Below, in pieces: positions 18,155 to 26,915 of a stretch of DNA of 61,910 nt (its first letter is position 1; each line of letters begins with the position of its first letter). This DNA comes from DASYPQ01 sp041488095 (GTDB lineage: Bacteria > Planctomycetota > UBA1135 > GCA-002686595). The stretch covers positions 1 through 61,910 of the forward strand of contig JBGPOP010000026.1 of assembly GCA_041488095.1 (NCBI GenBank). The letters run 5' to 3'. The position numbers were made by a program, and so were the translations under genes. Under the pieces are notes generated by a model. That model was not told where the DNA came from and did not search any database. It was given only the letters and a program-made list of their open reading frames with translations.

Positions 18155-19021
18155 TCAATCGCGGAAGGCCGCGATCTCCTCGGGGGTCAAGAGGGGCGGC
18201 TCGCGGACCCGCGTAGACGCCGCGAGCGGCGGGGCGCCCCAGCCTTCGCCGAGCAGCAGAATGTGCTCCCGCAAGACCTCGTCCAGGAAGGCGTCCGCGT
18301 CATCCATGCCGTGGATCGGGAGGCTGCGCTCGAGCGCGGGGATCGCGCCGAAGAGACCTCCCTCGCGGACCTCGACCGAGCACAGCTCCCGGCCCTCGCA
18401 GCGGAAACTCGCCGTGCCCTCGCCGAAGGAGCACTCGACCGCGGCGTCGACGCGAGCGAGCCGGCGCAGGAGCAGCTCGGCCGTGCCGCGCAGAGCCTCG
18501 GGCACGGTCGCGAGGAAGCCCCCGCGATCCGCGGCCTCGTTCCCTGCCCGCGCGGGGAGCAAGGGCTGGCGCACGAGGCGCACGCGCGATCCCGAACCGC
18601 TCTCGATCTTCCGCGCCTCGAAGAGCAACAGCTCGCGCTCGGGGAGGAGCGACAGTCCATCGAGCGAGCGGGACGAGAACGCCTCCGCGACCAAGGCGAC
18701 GCGCGCCGCGGCGCCGCGCAGGAGCGCTTCGCGAGCCGGACGCGCCACCGCATCGCCGCTCTGGCGCGCGAAGGCGAGCGCGTTGATCGCCGTGAGCACC
18801 GTGTCGTCGCCGCGGCCGTCGACGAGCAGGACCAGGAGCGGCCGGCCGGACCCGTCGACGGCGACGAGGTCCGCGCGCCGGCTGAAGGCTCCGCGGACGG
18901 GGCCGCGAGAGAGATCCAGCCCGCGGTCGACGATCTCGAGGTCAGGCAGGAGCCGGGCGAGATCCGCCTCGACCGCCTCCAGGAGCGCCGCGCGCTCCTC
19001 GCGTCCCCACCCTTCCTCCAT
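18155..19021 (-). CDS. Hypothetical protein
   Basis: A 288-residue soluble protein that I do not recognise. The first 110 residues (LLPDLEIVDRGLDL, RRADLVAVDGSGRPLLVLLV, then VARPAREALLRGAAARVALV) have the alternating strand-helix pattern of restriction-endonuclease-like (PD-(D/E)XK) folds, with an Asp in ADLVAVD and charged residues after it, but the motif is not convincing. No signal peptide is present. Its first 80 nt overlap the 3' end of ruvC, so it is in the same transcript. It may be a conserved companion of ruvC, but no function is assigned. Confidence 0.6.
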   Translation of the reverse strand: MEEGWGREERAALLEAVEADLARLLPDLEIVDRGLDLSRGPVRGAFSRRADLVAVDGSGRPLLVLLVDGRGDDTVLTAINALAFARQSGDAVARPAREALLRGAAARVALVAEAFSSRSLDGLSLLPERELLLFEARKIESGSGSRVRLVRQPLLPARAGNEAADRGGFLATVPEALRGTAELLLRRLARVDAAVECSFGEGTASFRCEGRELCSVEVREGGLFGAIPALERSLPIHGMDDADAFLDEVLREHILLLGEGWGAPPLAASTRVREPPLLTPEEIAAFRD

Positions 19022-19526
19022 TGCAGCCCCATCCTACCCGGTTCTGCAGATGCGCCAGGGCGAGCGCCAGCGCGTCGCTCGCGTCGTACGGCTGCGGCAG
19101 CTCGCGCAGGCCGAGGACCGCGGCGGCCATCTTGGCGACCTGGCTCTTGTCGGCTGCGCCGTGGCCCACGAGCGCCTTCTTCGCCACGGCCGGCGGCATC
19201 TCCACGACCTCCGCCCCGAAGGCGGCCGCGCAAGCGAGGGCGACGCCGCGCCCCTCGCCGATCCGCAGGGCCGACTGGATGTTGAGCGAGGCGAAGGCGC
19301 GCTCGACGACGACGACGGTCGGACGGACCCTTTCGAGCAGGCGGGTGAGCTGCTCCTGGATCTCGCCCAGTCGCTCCGGCACGCCGGCACGCCTGCGCGG
19401 GCGCAGCACGCCGGCCGCGAGCAGCCGCGGGCCGCGCGCGGTCGCCTCGACGGCACCGTAGCCGACGACGAGGGTGCCCGGGTCGATGCCGAGGACGACC
19501 GGCCAGGGAGGTCCGACGGTGTGCAC
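18942..19526 (-). CDS. ruvC: Crossover junction endodeoxyribonuclease RuvC
   Basis: A 194-residue RuvC, the RNase H-fold nuclease that resolves Holliday junctions. It has the first catalytic Asp in VVLGIDPGTLVVGYG, the Glu in VVVVERAFASLN, and the Asp pair in YDASDALALALAH. The helix with IGEGRGVALACAAAFGAEVVEM is also typical. The start is GTG 19526, the nearest usable codon before the first beta strand. The C-terminus is about 30 residues longer than usual, Gly/Arg-rich, and overlaps the following gene by 80 nt. ruvA and ruvB are not present here. Confidence 0.9.
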   Translation of the reverse strand: MHTVGPPWPVVLGIDPGTLVVGYGAVEATARGPRLLAAGVLRPRRRAGVPERLGEIQEQLTRLLERVRPTVVVVERAFASLNIQSALRIGEGRGVALACAAAFGAEVVEMPPAVAKKALVGHGAADKSQVAKMAAAVLGLRELPQPYDASDALALALAHLQNRVGWGCNGGRVGTRGARGAPGGGRGGSRPAPA

Positions 19527-19725
19527 GGCCCGGATGGGAGCCGGGGAGGGCTTCCGACTCTCCCTCCGTGCACTGGCCGGGACCGGGAGACCGGCCGCCA
19601 GCAGCACCCGCGCTGGAAGCCCCGAACGCGGCGAGCGCCCGCCCCGCGACACGGTCAGAAAGGCTTTCTTCCCCACGGACGGGGACCCTACGCTTTGCCC
19701 GCGCGCCGCGGAAGGTCGCGCGCCC

Positions 19726-20454
19726 ATGGGCAGCCCGGACTCCAAAGCCACCTCGGCCGTGCTCGTCGCCGCCGGGCGATCGGTGCGCATGGGCGCCGGC
19801 GCCGATCGCAAGCCCTTCCTCGCGCTCGAGGGCCGGACGGTGCTCGAGCACGCCTGCTCGGCATTCGACCTCGCCCCGAGCGTCGCCGAGATCGTGATCG
19901 TCGGCTGCGAGGACGATCTCGATCGCATCCGGAAGCTCGCGGGGACTTGCGCCGCGATGCGGAAGGTGAGGAAGATCGTGCCGGGTGGCGAGCTGCGTTC
20001 GGACTCGGTCCGCGCCGGCGTGCTCGCCGCCGATCCTGAGCTCGCGCTCGTCGCCATCCACGACGTCGCCCGGCCGCTCGTGCTCCCGGAGCTCATCGAG
20101 AGGGCGATCGCGGTCGCGGCCGTGCGGGGCGCCGCGCTCGTCGCCGTGCCGACGACGGACACGATCAAGACCTCGCCGGACGGGGAGCGGGTGGTGAGCA
20201 CGCTCGACCGCAGCGTCCTGTGGAGCGCCCAGACGCCGCAGGTGTTCCGCGCGGCGCTCTTCCGCGAGCTGCTCGAGCGTGCGCGCGCGGACGGCTACCG
20301 GCCGACCGACGACTCGGCGCTGCACGAAACCTACCTCGGGCCGGTTCCGATCGTCCCGGGCGATCCCTCGAACCTCAAGCTGACGCGCCCGGAGGACCTG
20401 ACGCTCGCCGCGGCGATCCTCCGCGAACGGGCCGTGGGGAAGGAGCGTCGATGA
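19726..20454 (+). CDS. ispD: 2-C-methyl-D-erythritol 4-phosphate cytidylyltransferase
   Basis: A 242-residue IspD that transfers CMP to MEP in the non-mevalonate isoprenoid pathway. It has the nucleotide-binding N-terminus AVLVAAGRSVRMGAGADRKP, GGELRSDSVRAGV, AIHDVARPLV, VAVPTTDTIK, and the C-terminal GDPSNLKLTRPEDL. ATG 19726 gives the standard N-terminus directly before the first strand. The stop overlaps the ispF start in ATGA, so the two consecutive pathway enzymes are translationally coupled. It is divergent from ruvC, with about 200 nt between. Confidence 0.95.
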   Translation: MGSPDSKATSAVLVAAGRSVRMGAGADRKPFLALEGRTVLEHACSAFDLAPSVAEIVIVGCEDDLDRIRKLAGTCAAMRKVRKIVPGGELRSDSVRAGVLAADPELALVAIHDVARPLVLPELIERAIAVAAVRGAALVAVPTTDTIKTSPDGERVVSTLDRSVLWSAQTPQVFRAALFRELLERARADGYRPTDDSALHETYLGPVPIVPGDPSNLKLTRPEDLTLAAAILRERAVGKERR

Positions 20455-20939
20455 GCGGCCGCGTGGGCATCGGCTTCGACTCGCACCTCCTCGTCGAGGG
20501 CCGGCCCTGCATCCTGGGCGGCGTGCGCATCCCCCATCCCGCCGGCCCGACGGGTCACTCCGACGGCGATGCGGTGCTCCATGCGATCGGTGACGCGCTG
20601 CTCGGCGCGGCCGGGCTCGAGGACCTGGGGACGCTGTTCCCCGACACGGACCCGCGCTGGAAGGGAGCGGACAGCGCGCTCCTGCTCCGGGAGGTCGTCG
20701 CCAAGGTGCGCGCGTCGGGCTTCGGCGTCGCCAACGTCGACGTCGTGATCGCGACCGAAGGCCCGCGCATCGCCCCGCACCGTGCGGCGATGCGTTCGCG
20801 GATCGGCGAGATCCTCGGGATCGCGCCCTCCGCCGTGAACGTCAAGGGCAAGTCGCTCGAAGGCCTGGGAGTCCTGCGACCCTTTGCGGGCGTCGCGGTC
20901 CAGGCCGTGTGCCTGCTCTCGGGCGGACGGCCGTCCTAG
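20451..20939 (+). CDS. ispF: 2-C-methyl-D-erythritol 2,4-cyclodiphosphate synthase
   Basis: A 162-residue IspF. It has the zinc site GIGFDSHLL (Asp-x-His), the GHSDGDAVLHAIGDALLGAAG signature with the third ligand His, FPDTDPRWKGADS, and the C-terminal VNVKGKSLEGLGVLRPFAGVAVQAV, where the family usually has KATT-EGLGF. It follows ispD with a 4-nt ATGA overlap. Its stop codon CTAG is shared palindromically with the stop of the convergent coiled-coil gene (4-nt overlap, 20936-20939). Confidence 0.95.
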   Translation: MSGRVGIGFDSHLLVEGRPCILGGVRIPHPAGPTGHSDGDAVLHAIGDALLGAAGLEDLGTLFPDTDPRWKGADSALLLREVVAKVRASGFGVANVDVVIATEGPRIAPHRAAMRSRIGEILGIAPSAVNVKGKSLEGLGVLRPFAGVAVQAVCLLSGGRPS

Positions 20940-22357
20940 CGGGAGCGCGCTCCGGACCGCGCGCCCTTCTCGGTCCTCGGGTTGCCGTTGGCGCGCTTGA
21001 GCTCCGCTTCGAGCGCCTTGACCTCCGTGGTCCGCTCGCGTGAAAGGGCCTGGAATTCCTTGAGTTTCTCTCCGCGCTCGGAGAGCGCGCCCTGGAGGTC
21101 CTCGATGCTGTGGCGGGCCTGGTCGAGCTTCAGCTGGGTCGCCTTGTGGCTGTTCGCCAGGGCGGCGACCTGCGCGTGACGATTCTCGAGCTCGGCCTTC
21201 GCGGTCTCGAGATCCTGACGGAGGGCGGCGATGCGCGTCTCGGCCGTCCCGAGCTTCTCGCCTCGCTTGCCGAGACGCTCTTCGAGGACGCCGGCCGTGC
21301 GCTGGGCCTTCTCGAGGTCCCCGGAGAGACGCTCCATCTCCGCGATGCGCGTTTCGGCGGCCTCGAGCTTGGCGGTCTTCTTCTCCAGCTTCTCCTGGAT
21401 GGCAGCCGCCGAGCGGTGCGCCTTTTCCAGCTCACCGGGCAGGCGCTCCAGCTCGGCGGTGCGCGCTTCGGCCGCTTCGAGCTTCAAGGTCTTCTTCTCC
21501 AGCCGCTCCTCGAGCACGCCGACGAACCGCTGAGCCTTCTCCAGCTCACCCGTGAGGGGCTCCAGCTCGGAGATGCGCGCCTCGGCGGCCTCCAGCTTCG
21601 CGATCTTCTTCTCCAGCCGCTCCTCGAGGACGGACGCAGCACGGTGGGTCCTCTCGACCTCCGCGGTGAGAGGCTCGAGCTCGGCGATGCGCGCCTCGAG
21701 CTCGAGGATCGTCGCCGCACGCCGCTCCAGCTCGTCGCTGGCGGCGCTGTTCTCCGAGGCCGCCCTGCGCAGCGACGCATCGCGGCGCTCCTGCTCGACC
21801 TGCAAGGCCGAGATCTCCGTGCCGCGCTCGGCCAGGGCCTGGGTGAGGTCGCCGATCTCGCGCGTGCGGCCCGCGAGGCCTTCGCGGGCCTCCTCGAGCT
21901 CGGCGGTCAGGAGGTTGCGCGTCTCCTCGAGCTCGGTCTCCATGCGCTTGCGCGCTTCGACCGAGCGCGCTCCCTCCTCGATGGCGGCCTGCGCTTCGGC
22001 GTGCTTCGCGTCCTGCTCCCCGAGGACGGACGCGAGGCGGGTCTCGGTCTGCGCCAGGCTTTCGCGTGTCGCGGCGAGCGCCTTCTTCGTGGTCGCCAGA
22101 TCCCCTTCGAGCCGGGTGACGGTGGCCGACGCGGCTTCGAAGCGCTCCAGGTTCGTGCTGGCCTCGAGCTTCGCCTGGTCGAGCGTCCGGACGGCGATCT
22201 CGCGCTCGCTCTCCGCCAGGCGGGTCTTGCGCATGTAGATCTCCTCTATCACGCGGCGCTCGGTGTGGTGCCGCATGCCGCGGAACCGCCAGCCCAGCCA
22301 GGTCCCCACACCTCCCGCGACCGCAGCGGAGAGGTACATCGAAGCATCCATGAGCAT
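20936..22357 (-). CDS. Membrane-anchored coiled-coil protein with 38-residue repeats
   Basis: A 473-residue protein. Residues 8-24 (YLSAAVAGGVGTWLGW) form a short N-terminal membrane anchor, and nearly all the rest is predicted coiled coil, rich in Glu, Ala, Leu, Arg and Lys. Four tandem 38-residue units occupy residues 217-368, each built on LEAAEARIAELERL...LEKAxR...LEERLEKK. A basic tail (RTEKGARSGARSR) ends the protein. ATG 22357 has a strong AAAGGAG ribosome site about 10 nt upstream. It may be a structural or envelope-spanning protein; no enzymatic domain is seen. Confidence 0.75.
   Translation of the reverse strand: MLMDASMYLSAAVAGGVGTWLGWRFRGMRHHTERRVIEEIYMRKTRLAESEREIAVRTLDQAKLEASTNLERFEAASATVTRLEGDLATTKKALAATRESLAQTETRLASVLGEQDAKHAEAQAAIEEGARSVEARKRMETELEETRNLLTAELEEAREGLAGRTREIGDLTQALAERGTEISALQVEQERRDASLRRAASENSAASDELERRAATILELEARIAELEPLTAEVERTHRAASVLEERLEKKIAKLEAAEARISELEPLTGELEKAQRFVGVLEERLEKKTLKLEAAEARTAELERLPGELEKAHRSAAAIQEKLEKKTAKLEAAETRIAEMERLSGDLEKAQRTAGVLEERLGKRGEKLGTAETRIAALRQDLETAKAELENRHAQVAALANSHKATQLKLDQARHSIEDLQGALSERGEKLKEFQALSRERTTEVKALEAELKRANGNPRTEKGARSGARSR
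21254..21709 (-). repeat. Four tandem 114-bp coding repeats
   Basis: The DNA encodes four consecutive 38-residue units (residues 217-254, 255-292, 293-330, 331-368) inside the coiled-coil gene. Units 2 and 3 both start LEAAEAR and end LEKKT-K; unit 4 is more diverged (RLGKRGEK end). The exact repeat length suggests tandem duplication. Confidence 0.8.
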
Positions 22358-22482
22358 AGGGAGGGTCTCCTTTCCTGCCTGACCCCGAGACGAGGTGGTC
22401 CTGGCGCAGGGTAGCAGCGCCGAGCGGCGAGTCGAGGAGCTGTCTCCGGATCCCGAAATTTTCTTTCCGGGAGTGGCGAGCC

Positions 22483-23937
22483 TCAGGTCCCCGACCGGGG
22501 CGCAGGAGCCTCGGCCGGCGGAGCCTCCGGCCGATCCTCCCACCCCCCGCCGAGCGCCTTGTAGAGCGAGACGGTCTGCGACGACAGCGCCGTCTCGCTG
22601 CGCGCGAGCTCGGTCTCGGCGAGGAGCTGCGAGCGCTGGGCGTCGAGGACCTCGAAGAAGTCCACCAGCCCGCGGAGATGGAGATCGTTCGCGAGCTCGA
22701 GCGCCCGCCGGCTCGCGGCCAGGGCCTCCTCCAGCGACTTCCGTCTCTCCCGTTCGCGCGCGACGGCGGAGAGGGCATTCTCGACCTCCTCCATCGCGGA
22801 GAGCACGGTCTGGCGATAGCGGACGAGCGCCTGCTCCTGCCGCGCGTTTTGCACGCGGACCATCGCGCGCAGCCGGTCGCCGTCGAAGATCGTCGCCAGG
22901 AGGGACGGGCCGATCGACCAGGTCTTGCTGCCGCTTTCGAGGAGATCCCCGCTGTGTGCGCTCTGCAGGCCGGCCGACGCTCCGAGCGAGAGCTTCGGGT
23001 AGAGGTCGGCGGTCGCCTGCGCGGTGAGCGCAGCGGCCCCCGCCAGCTCGCGCTCGGCACGCCGGATGTCCGGCCGGCGACGCAGGAGGTCGGAGGGAAC
23101 GCCCGCGGCGAGCCCCTCGAGGGCCGGGCCGGCCCGGGGCAGGGGCTTCTCCTCGCCGAGCTCCGATTCCAGGCGGCCGGGGGCCTCGCCGAGCAGCACG
23201 GAGAGGCGGTGCACGCCGCTCGAGACCTGCACCTGGAAGCTGGGGACCTGCGCCTCCGTGCCGGACACGAGCGCCTGCGCGCGGGCGACGTCGAGGTCGG
23301 TCGCGAGGCCGGCCTGGAAGCGCGCGCGCGTCAGCGCGAGCGTCTGCCGCTGCGCTTCGGCGTTCGCGCGCGTCAGCGCGATCTCCTGTTGGCTGCCGCG
23401 CAGCTCGACGTACTCGCGCGCGATCTCGCCGAGCAGGCTCACCAGCGCGTCGCGTCGCCCCTCCTCCGCGGCGGCGAGGCCGGCCTCCGCGGCCATGACA
23501 GCGTTCCGGTTCGTGCCGAAGAGGTCGATCTCCCATCTCGCGTCGAAGCCGACGTCGAAGAGGTTGCGCGGCTGCGCGCCGGTGATCGAGCCCTGTCGCG
23601 TATTGCCGCTCAGCTGGCTGCGGGTGTACGCGGCTCTCGCGTCCAGCTCGGGGAGCCGCGCGCCCGCGGCGACGTCGCGCAGGGCTCGCGCCTCGAGGAT
23701 GCGGGCGCGAGCGAGCGCGAGGTCGAGGTTCGCGGCGACAGCGCGTTCTACGAGCGAGTCGAGCTCCGCGTCCGCGAAGCCCTGCCACCATCGGACCGGG
23801 GGCTCGGAAGCCGTCCCCGCGCCGGAGGCCGCGCTCCAGCCCGCCGGGAAGGAGATCCCGGGCGCGGTGCGCGCGGGCGTGGCGTGGCAGGCGCCGATCA
23901 TCCCGAGAAAAGCTGCCAGAAGGACCTGGGTCTTCAT
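22483..23937 (-). CDS. Outer-membrane efflux lipoprotein, NodT/TolC family
   Basis: A 484-residue outer-membrane channel of the RND-type NodT family. The signal peptide ends in a lipobox-like LGMIGAC, so the mature N-terminus is probably a lipidated Cys17. Two OEP repeats are visible: WWQGFADAELDSLVERA with NLDLALARARILEA, and DLLRRRPDIRRAERELAGA in the second, plus the family marker VSLYKALGGGWE near the end. Its start overlaps the adaptor gene stop in ATGA. It is the last gene of the tetR exporter operon and supplies the outer-membrane exit duct for the ABC pump. Confidence 0.93.
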   Translation of the reverse strand: MKTQVLLAAFLGMIGACHATPARTAPGISFPAGWSAASGAGTASEPPVRWWQGFADAELDSLVERAVAANLDLALARARILEARALRDVAAGARLPELDARAAYTRSQLSGNTRQGSITGAQPRNLFDVGFDARWEIDLFGTNRNAVMAAEAGLAAAEEGRRDALVSLLGEIAREYVELRGSQQEIALTRANAEAQRQTLALTRARFQAGLATDLDVARAQALVSGTEAQVPSFQVQVSSGVHRLSVLLGEAPGRLESELGEEKPLPRAGPALEGLAAGVPSDLLRRRPDIRRAERELAGAAALTAQATADLYPKLSLGASAGLQSAHSGDLLESGSKTWSIGPSLLATIFDGDRLRAMVRVQNARQEQALVRYRQTVLSAMEEVENALSAVARERERRKSLEEALAASRRALELANDLHLRGLVDFFEVLDAQRSQLLAETELARSETALSSQTVSLYKALGGGWEDRPEAPPAEAPAPRSGT

Positions 23938-25022
23938 CGCGCCGCCACCTCCGTCCCGGGTGCCGCCTCGATGAACACGTCCATCTGCTGGCCGACGTAC
24001 ACGGGCAACACCTTGGGATCGAAATCGTACAGCACCTGCAGGACGCGCGTGTCGACGCGCTCGGTGCTCTCGCCGGTCAGCGAGCGTTTGGGGATCACGT
24101 AGGGCTCGACGCGGACGAACTCGACCTCAGTCTTCAGGTTGCGGTTGCCGCGGACGAAGGCCTGCGCCTTCGCGCCGGGGCAGAAACGCCAGGCATCGTT
24201 CTCGTCGATGTCGACGCGCACGTGCAGGTGGTCGATGTCGCCGAGCATCAAGATAGGTAGCGCGAGAGTCCCTCCGGCGGTCAGAGGCGCACCCCCGGTT
24301 GCGTACTCGCCCGCGCGGATGTTGACCTGCAGCACGGTGCCGTCGACCGACGCACGCACGACCAGGCGCTCGAGCTCGGTCTCCTGGGCCTTCACCCTGG
24401 CCTCGGCGGCGGCGACGCTGGCGCGCGCGACATCGACCTCCGGCTTCCAGGCGCCGGCCTCGAGGAGGTCGAGCTGCGCCCGCGCCTCGGCCACCCTCGC
24501 CTCGGCCTGTCGCGCGGCGAAGCGGCGGCGGTCCCATTCCTGCTGAGCCATCGCGCGCTTGTCGGGCAGGCTGTCGGCGAGCTGGAGCTGGTTCTTCATG
24601 TCGGCGAGATCGGCCCCGGCCGCGGCCAGGCGCGCCTCCGCCGCGGGAACCTCCTCGGGGCGCGGCAGGCTCACGAGACGCGCGAGATCGGCCTGCGCGC
24701 TCTCGAGCGCGGCCTGGCGCACGAGCAGCTCGGCGCGGCGGTCGCGGTCGTCGATCCGGAAGAGCGGATCGCCGGTCTTCACGCGGCTGCCGACCTGGAC
24801 GAGGACCTCGGTGACGATGCCGGACACGGGCGTTCCGATCGCGATGTTCTGGCTGCGCGCCTCGACGATGCCGGCGCCGGCGATCGTGTTCTCGAAGGGC
24901 GCGGGCGCGGGTTCGGCTGCGGCCTTGGCGACGGGGACGGGCTTGGCGCCCGCCGTCACCGTGTACACGCCGAGCAGGAGCCCCAGCAGGGAGAGCACGG
25001 GCAGCAGGTACTTGCGGATCAT
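23934..25022 (-). CDS. HlyD/MacA-type periplasmic adaptor protein
   Basis: A 362-residue membrane-fusion protein. A single N-terminal membrane segment (YLLPVLSLLGLLLGVYTVTA, residues 5-24) is followed by a lipoyl-like half (IAIGTPVSGIVTEVLVQVGS, RVKTGDPLFRID), a long alpha-helical hairpin (about 100-205) and the second lipoyl half with the beta-barrel (VRASVDGTVLQVNIRAGEYA). It would bridge the inner-membrane ABC complex and the NodT-like channel. ATG 25022 has GAGGAAA 8 nt upstream. The 17-nt gap to the ATPase gene and the ATGA overlap with nodT mark one operon. Confidence 0.92.
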   Translation of the reverse strand: MIRKYLLPVLSLLGLLLGVYTVTAGAKPVPVAKAAAEPAPAPFENTIAGAGIVEARSQNIAIGTPVSGIVTEVLVQVGSRVKTGDPLFRIDDRDRRAELLVRQAALESAQADLARLVSLPRPEEVPAAEARLAAAGADLADMKNQLQLADSLPDKRAMAQQEWDRRRFAARQAEARVAEARAQLDLLEAGAWKPEVDVARASVAAAEARVKAQETELERLVVRASVDGTVLQVNIRAGEYATGGAPLTAGGTLALPILMLGDIDHLHVRVDIDENDAWRFCPGAKAQAFVRGNRNLKTEVEFVRVEPYVIPKRSLTGESTERVDTRVLQVLYDFDPKVLPVYVGQQMDVFIEAAPGTEVAAR

Positions 25023-25039
25023 GGTGGTTTCCTCGGGTC

Positions 25040-25750
25040 TCAGAGCTTCGAAGGCGAGTCGACGATCTCGACCACGCGGCCGTCGTTCATCCGGGCGATG
25101 CGGTCGGCGAATTCGAACACGCGCGCGTCGTGCGTGACGATCACGAGGGCGCGATCGGGGGCGAGCGCGACCTCGCGCAGGAGCTCCATGACCTTGTGGC
25201 CGGTCTCCTGGTCGAGCGAGCTCGTGGGCTCGTCGCAAACGATCAGGCGCGGCTCGTGCACGAGAGCGCGCGCGATCGCCACGCGCTGCTGCTGGCCGCT
25301 GGAGAGCTGTGCGGGCAGCGAGCGCGTGCGGTCGGAAAGGCCCACCTTGGCCAGGACCTGACGAGCGCGCTCGATCGCCTGGGCGCGCGGCACTCCCAGG
25401 ATCAGGAGAGGCACGGCCACGTTCTCGGCCGCGGTCAGCGCCGGGAGCAGGTTGTAGGCCTGGAAGACGAAGCCGATCGTGCGCCCGCGGAAGCGGGTCC
25501 TCTCGCGCCCGGGCATCGCCTTGAGGTCGCGGTCGAAGACGCGGCAGTCGCCCTCGTCCTGGCCGAGGATGCCGGCCATCACCGAGATGAGGGTGGTCTT
25601 CCCGCAGCCGGAGGGCCCGACCACCATGAGGAGCTCGCCCGCGCGCACCTCGAGGTCGATGCCGCGCAGGGCGGGCACGCGGTCGGTACCCGCGCCGTAG
25701 GTCTTCTTCACGTCGCGGCACAGGACCGCGGTCTTCGTCTCCACGATCAT
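25040..25750 (-). CDS. ABC transporter ATP-binding protein (LolD/MacB/DevA type)
   Basis: A 236-residue ATPase with Walker A GPSGCGKTT, Q loop FVFQAYNLLPALTA, signature LSSGQQQRVAIARAL, Walker B LIVCDEPTSSLD and switch His in VIVTHDARVFEFADRI. The MacB/LolD-like size and the neighbouring FtsX-type permease place it in the type VII (mechanotransmission) exporter class. With adaptor and outer-membrane partner the set resembles DevBCA-TolC or MacAB-TolC. It starts at ATG 25750, 4 nt after the permease stop. Confidence 0.94.
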   Translation of the reverse strand: MIVETKTAVLCRDVKKTYGAGTDRVPALRGIDLEVRAGELLMVVGPSGCGKTTLISVMAGILGQDEGDCRVFDRDLKAMPGRERTRFRGRTIGFVFQAYNLLPALTAAENVAVPLLILGVPRAQAIERARQVLAKVGLSDRTRSLPAQLSSGQQQRVAIARALVHEPRLIVCDEPTSSLDQETGHKVMELLREVALAPDRALVIVTHDARVFEFADRIARMNDGRVVEIVDSPSKL

Positions 25751-25754
25751 GGCT

Positions 25755-26915
25755 CTAGCTCTTGAAGACGATCGCGGGCTCGAGGTGCATCACCTTGCGG
25801 ATGCTGACCAGGGCGGACACGACGCAGATGAGCGTCACCGCGCTCGCGGTGATCACGAGGAGCTGCCACGGCAGGCGGAAGGCGAGCTCGGTCCCCTTCG
25901 TGACCATGCCGAAGAGCGAGGCGAGGCCCACGCCGATCCCGTAGCCGATCGAGCCCACGAGAAGCGCCTGGAGCACGATCATGCGCAGGAGCGTGGCGTT
26001 GCCGGCGCCCATCGCCTTGAGCGTCCCGAACTGCTTCAGGTTCTCGATCGTGAAGTTGTAGAAGGTCTGACCGGCGATCGCGGTGCCGACCAGGAAGCCG
26101 AGCAGCACGGAGATCCCGAAGTTGATCGGGATGCCGGTGTACTTCATGAAGTACTTCACGGTCACCCAGACGAATTCCTCCCGGGTGCAGGCGACCAGGC
26201 CCGTCGACGTGTGGATGCGCCGGCACACGTCGTTCGCGTTCTCGCCGGCCTTGACGCCGACGAGCACGAACGACAGCAGCTTGCGCTCGCGCGGCGCGAA
26301 GGTCATGGCCCGGGAGTAGGTGGTGTAGACCACCGGCTGCGACTGGAACGTGCGCTGGACGCGGCAGATCCCGACCACCGTCGCGCGGTGGTCGTTGATC
26401 TCGAGGGTGTCGCCGATCTGGAGCGGCTCGGGCTGCCCGCCCGGAACGGGAGCGGGCTTCGCGAGCTTGCCCGTGGCGCCGACCTCGTCGACGATGACGC
26501 CCTCGCTGCGCCGCAGGTCCTCGAGGCGGCCGGCGACCATCGCCGGCGGCCCGCCGATGAGCGTGGCGTCGTCGAGACCGAGCACGTTGATGGTCTGGAA
26601 GTTCCCGTTCGAGAGCCGCGCCTTGAGGAGCCCCTTGTAGAGCGGGACCGCCCACTCGACTCCCTGGACGCCGCGGACGCGGTAGAGCTGGGTGTCCTGG
26701 AGCGGCTTGATGTCGTCGATGAACTGCACCTTGGGGTCCATGACCCACACCTGGGCCGCCCCGAGGTCGGTGATCGCGCCGAACGTTCGCGTCATGAGGC
26801 CGACGAAGATCGCCAGCTGCTGGGTGATGAGCAGCGAGGCGAACGTGAGGCCGACGATGATGCCGATGTACTTGGCGCGATCGCCGACGAGCATCTTCAG
26901 GGCGACGAAGTTCAT
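25755..26915 (-). CDS. FtsX-like ABC permease (DevC/MacB family)
   Basis: A 386-residue permease with the MacB/DevC layout: one N-terminal membrane segment (YIGIIVGLTFASLLITQQLA), a large periplasmic domain (about 45-260, with AAQVWVMDPKVQFIDDIKPL and VRGVQGVEWAVPLYKGL typical of DevC-like proteins), then three C-terminal segments (FLVGTAIAGQTFYNF, LVGSIGYGIGVGLASLFGMV, LLVITASAVTLICVVSALVS). The start ATG (26915) overlaps the tetR stop in ATGA. The exported compound cannot be inferred. Confidence 0.9.
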   Translation of the reverse strand: MNFVALKMLVGDRAKYIGIIVGLTFASLLITQQLAIFVGLMTRTFGAITDLGAAQVWVMDPKVQFIDDIKPLQDTQLYRVRGVQGVEWAVPLYKGLLKARLSNGNFQTINVLGLDDATLIGGPPAMVAGRLEDLRRSEGVIVDEVGATGKLAKPAPVPGGQPEPLQIGDTLEINDHRATVVGICRVQRTFQSQPVVYTTYSRAMTFAPRERKLLSFVLVGVKAGENANDVCRRIHTSTGLVACTREEFVWVTVKYFMKYTGIPINFGISVLLGFLVGTAIAGQTFYNFTIENLKQFGTLKAMGAGNATLLRMIVLQALLVGSIGYGIGVGLASLFGMVTKGTELAFRLPWQLLVITASAVTLICVVSALVSIRKVMHLEPAIVFKS

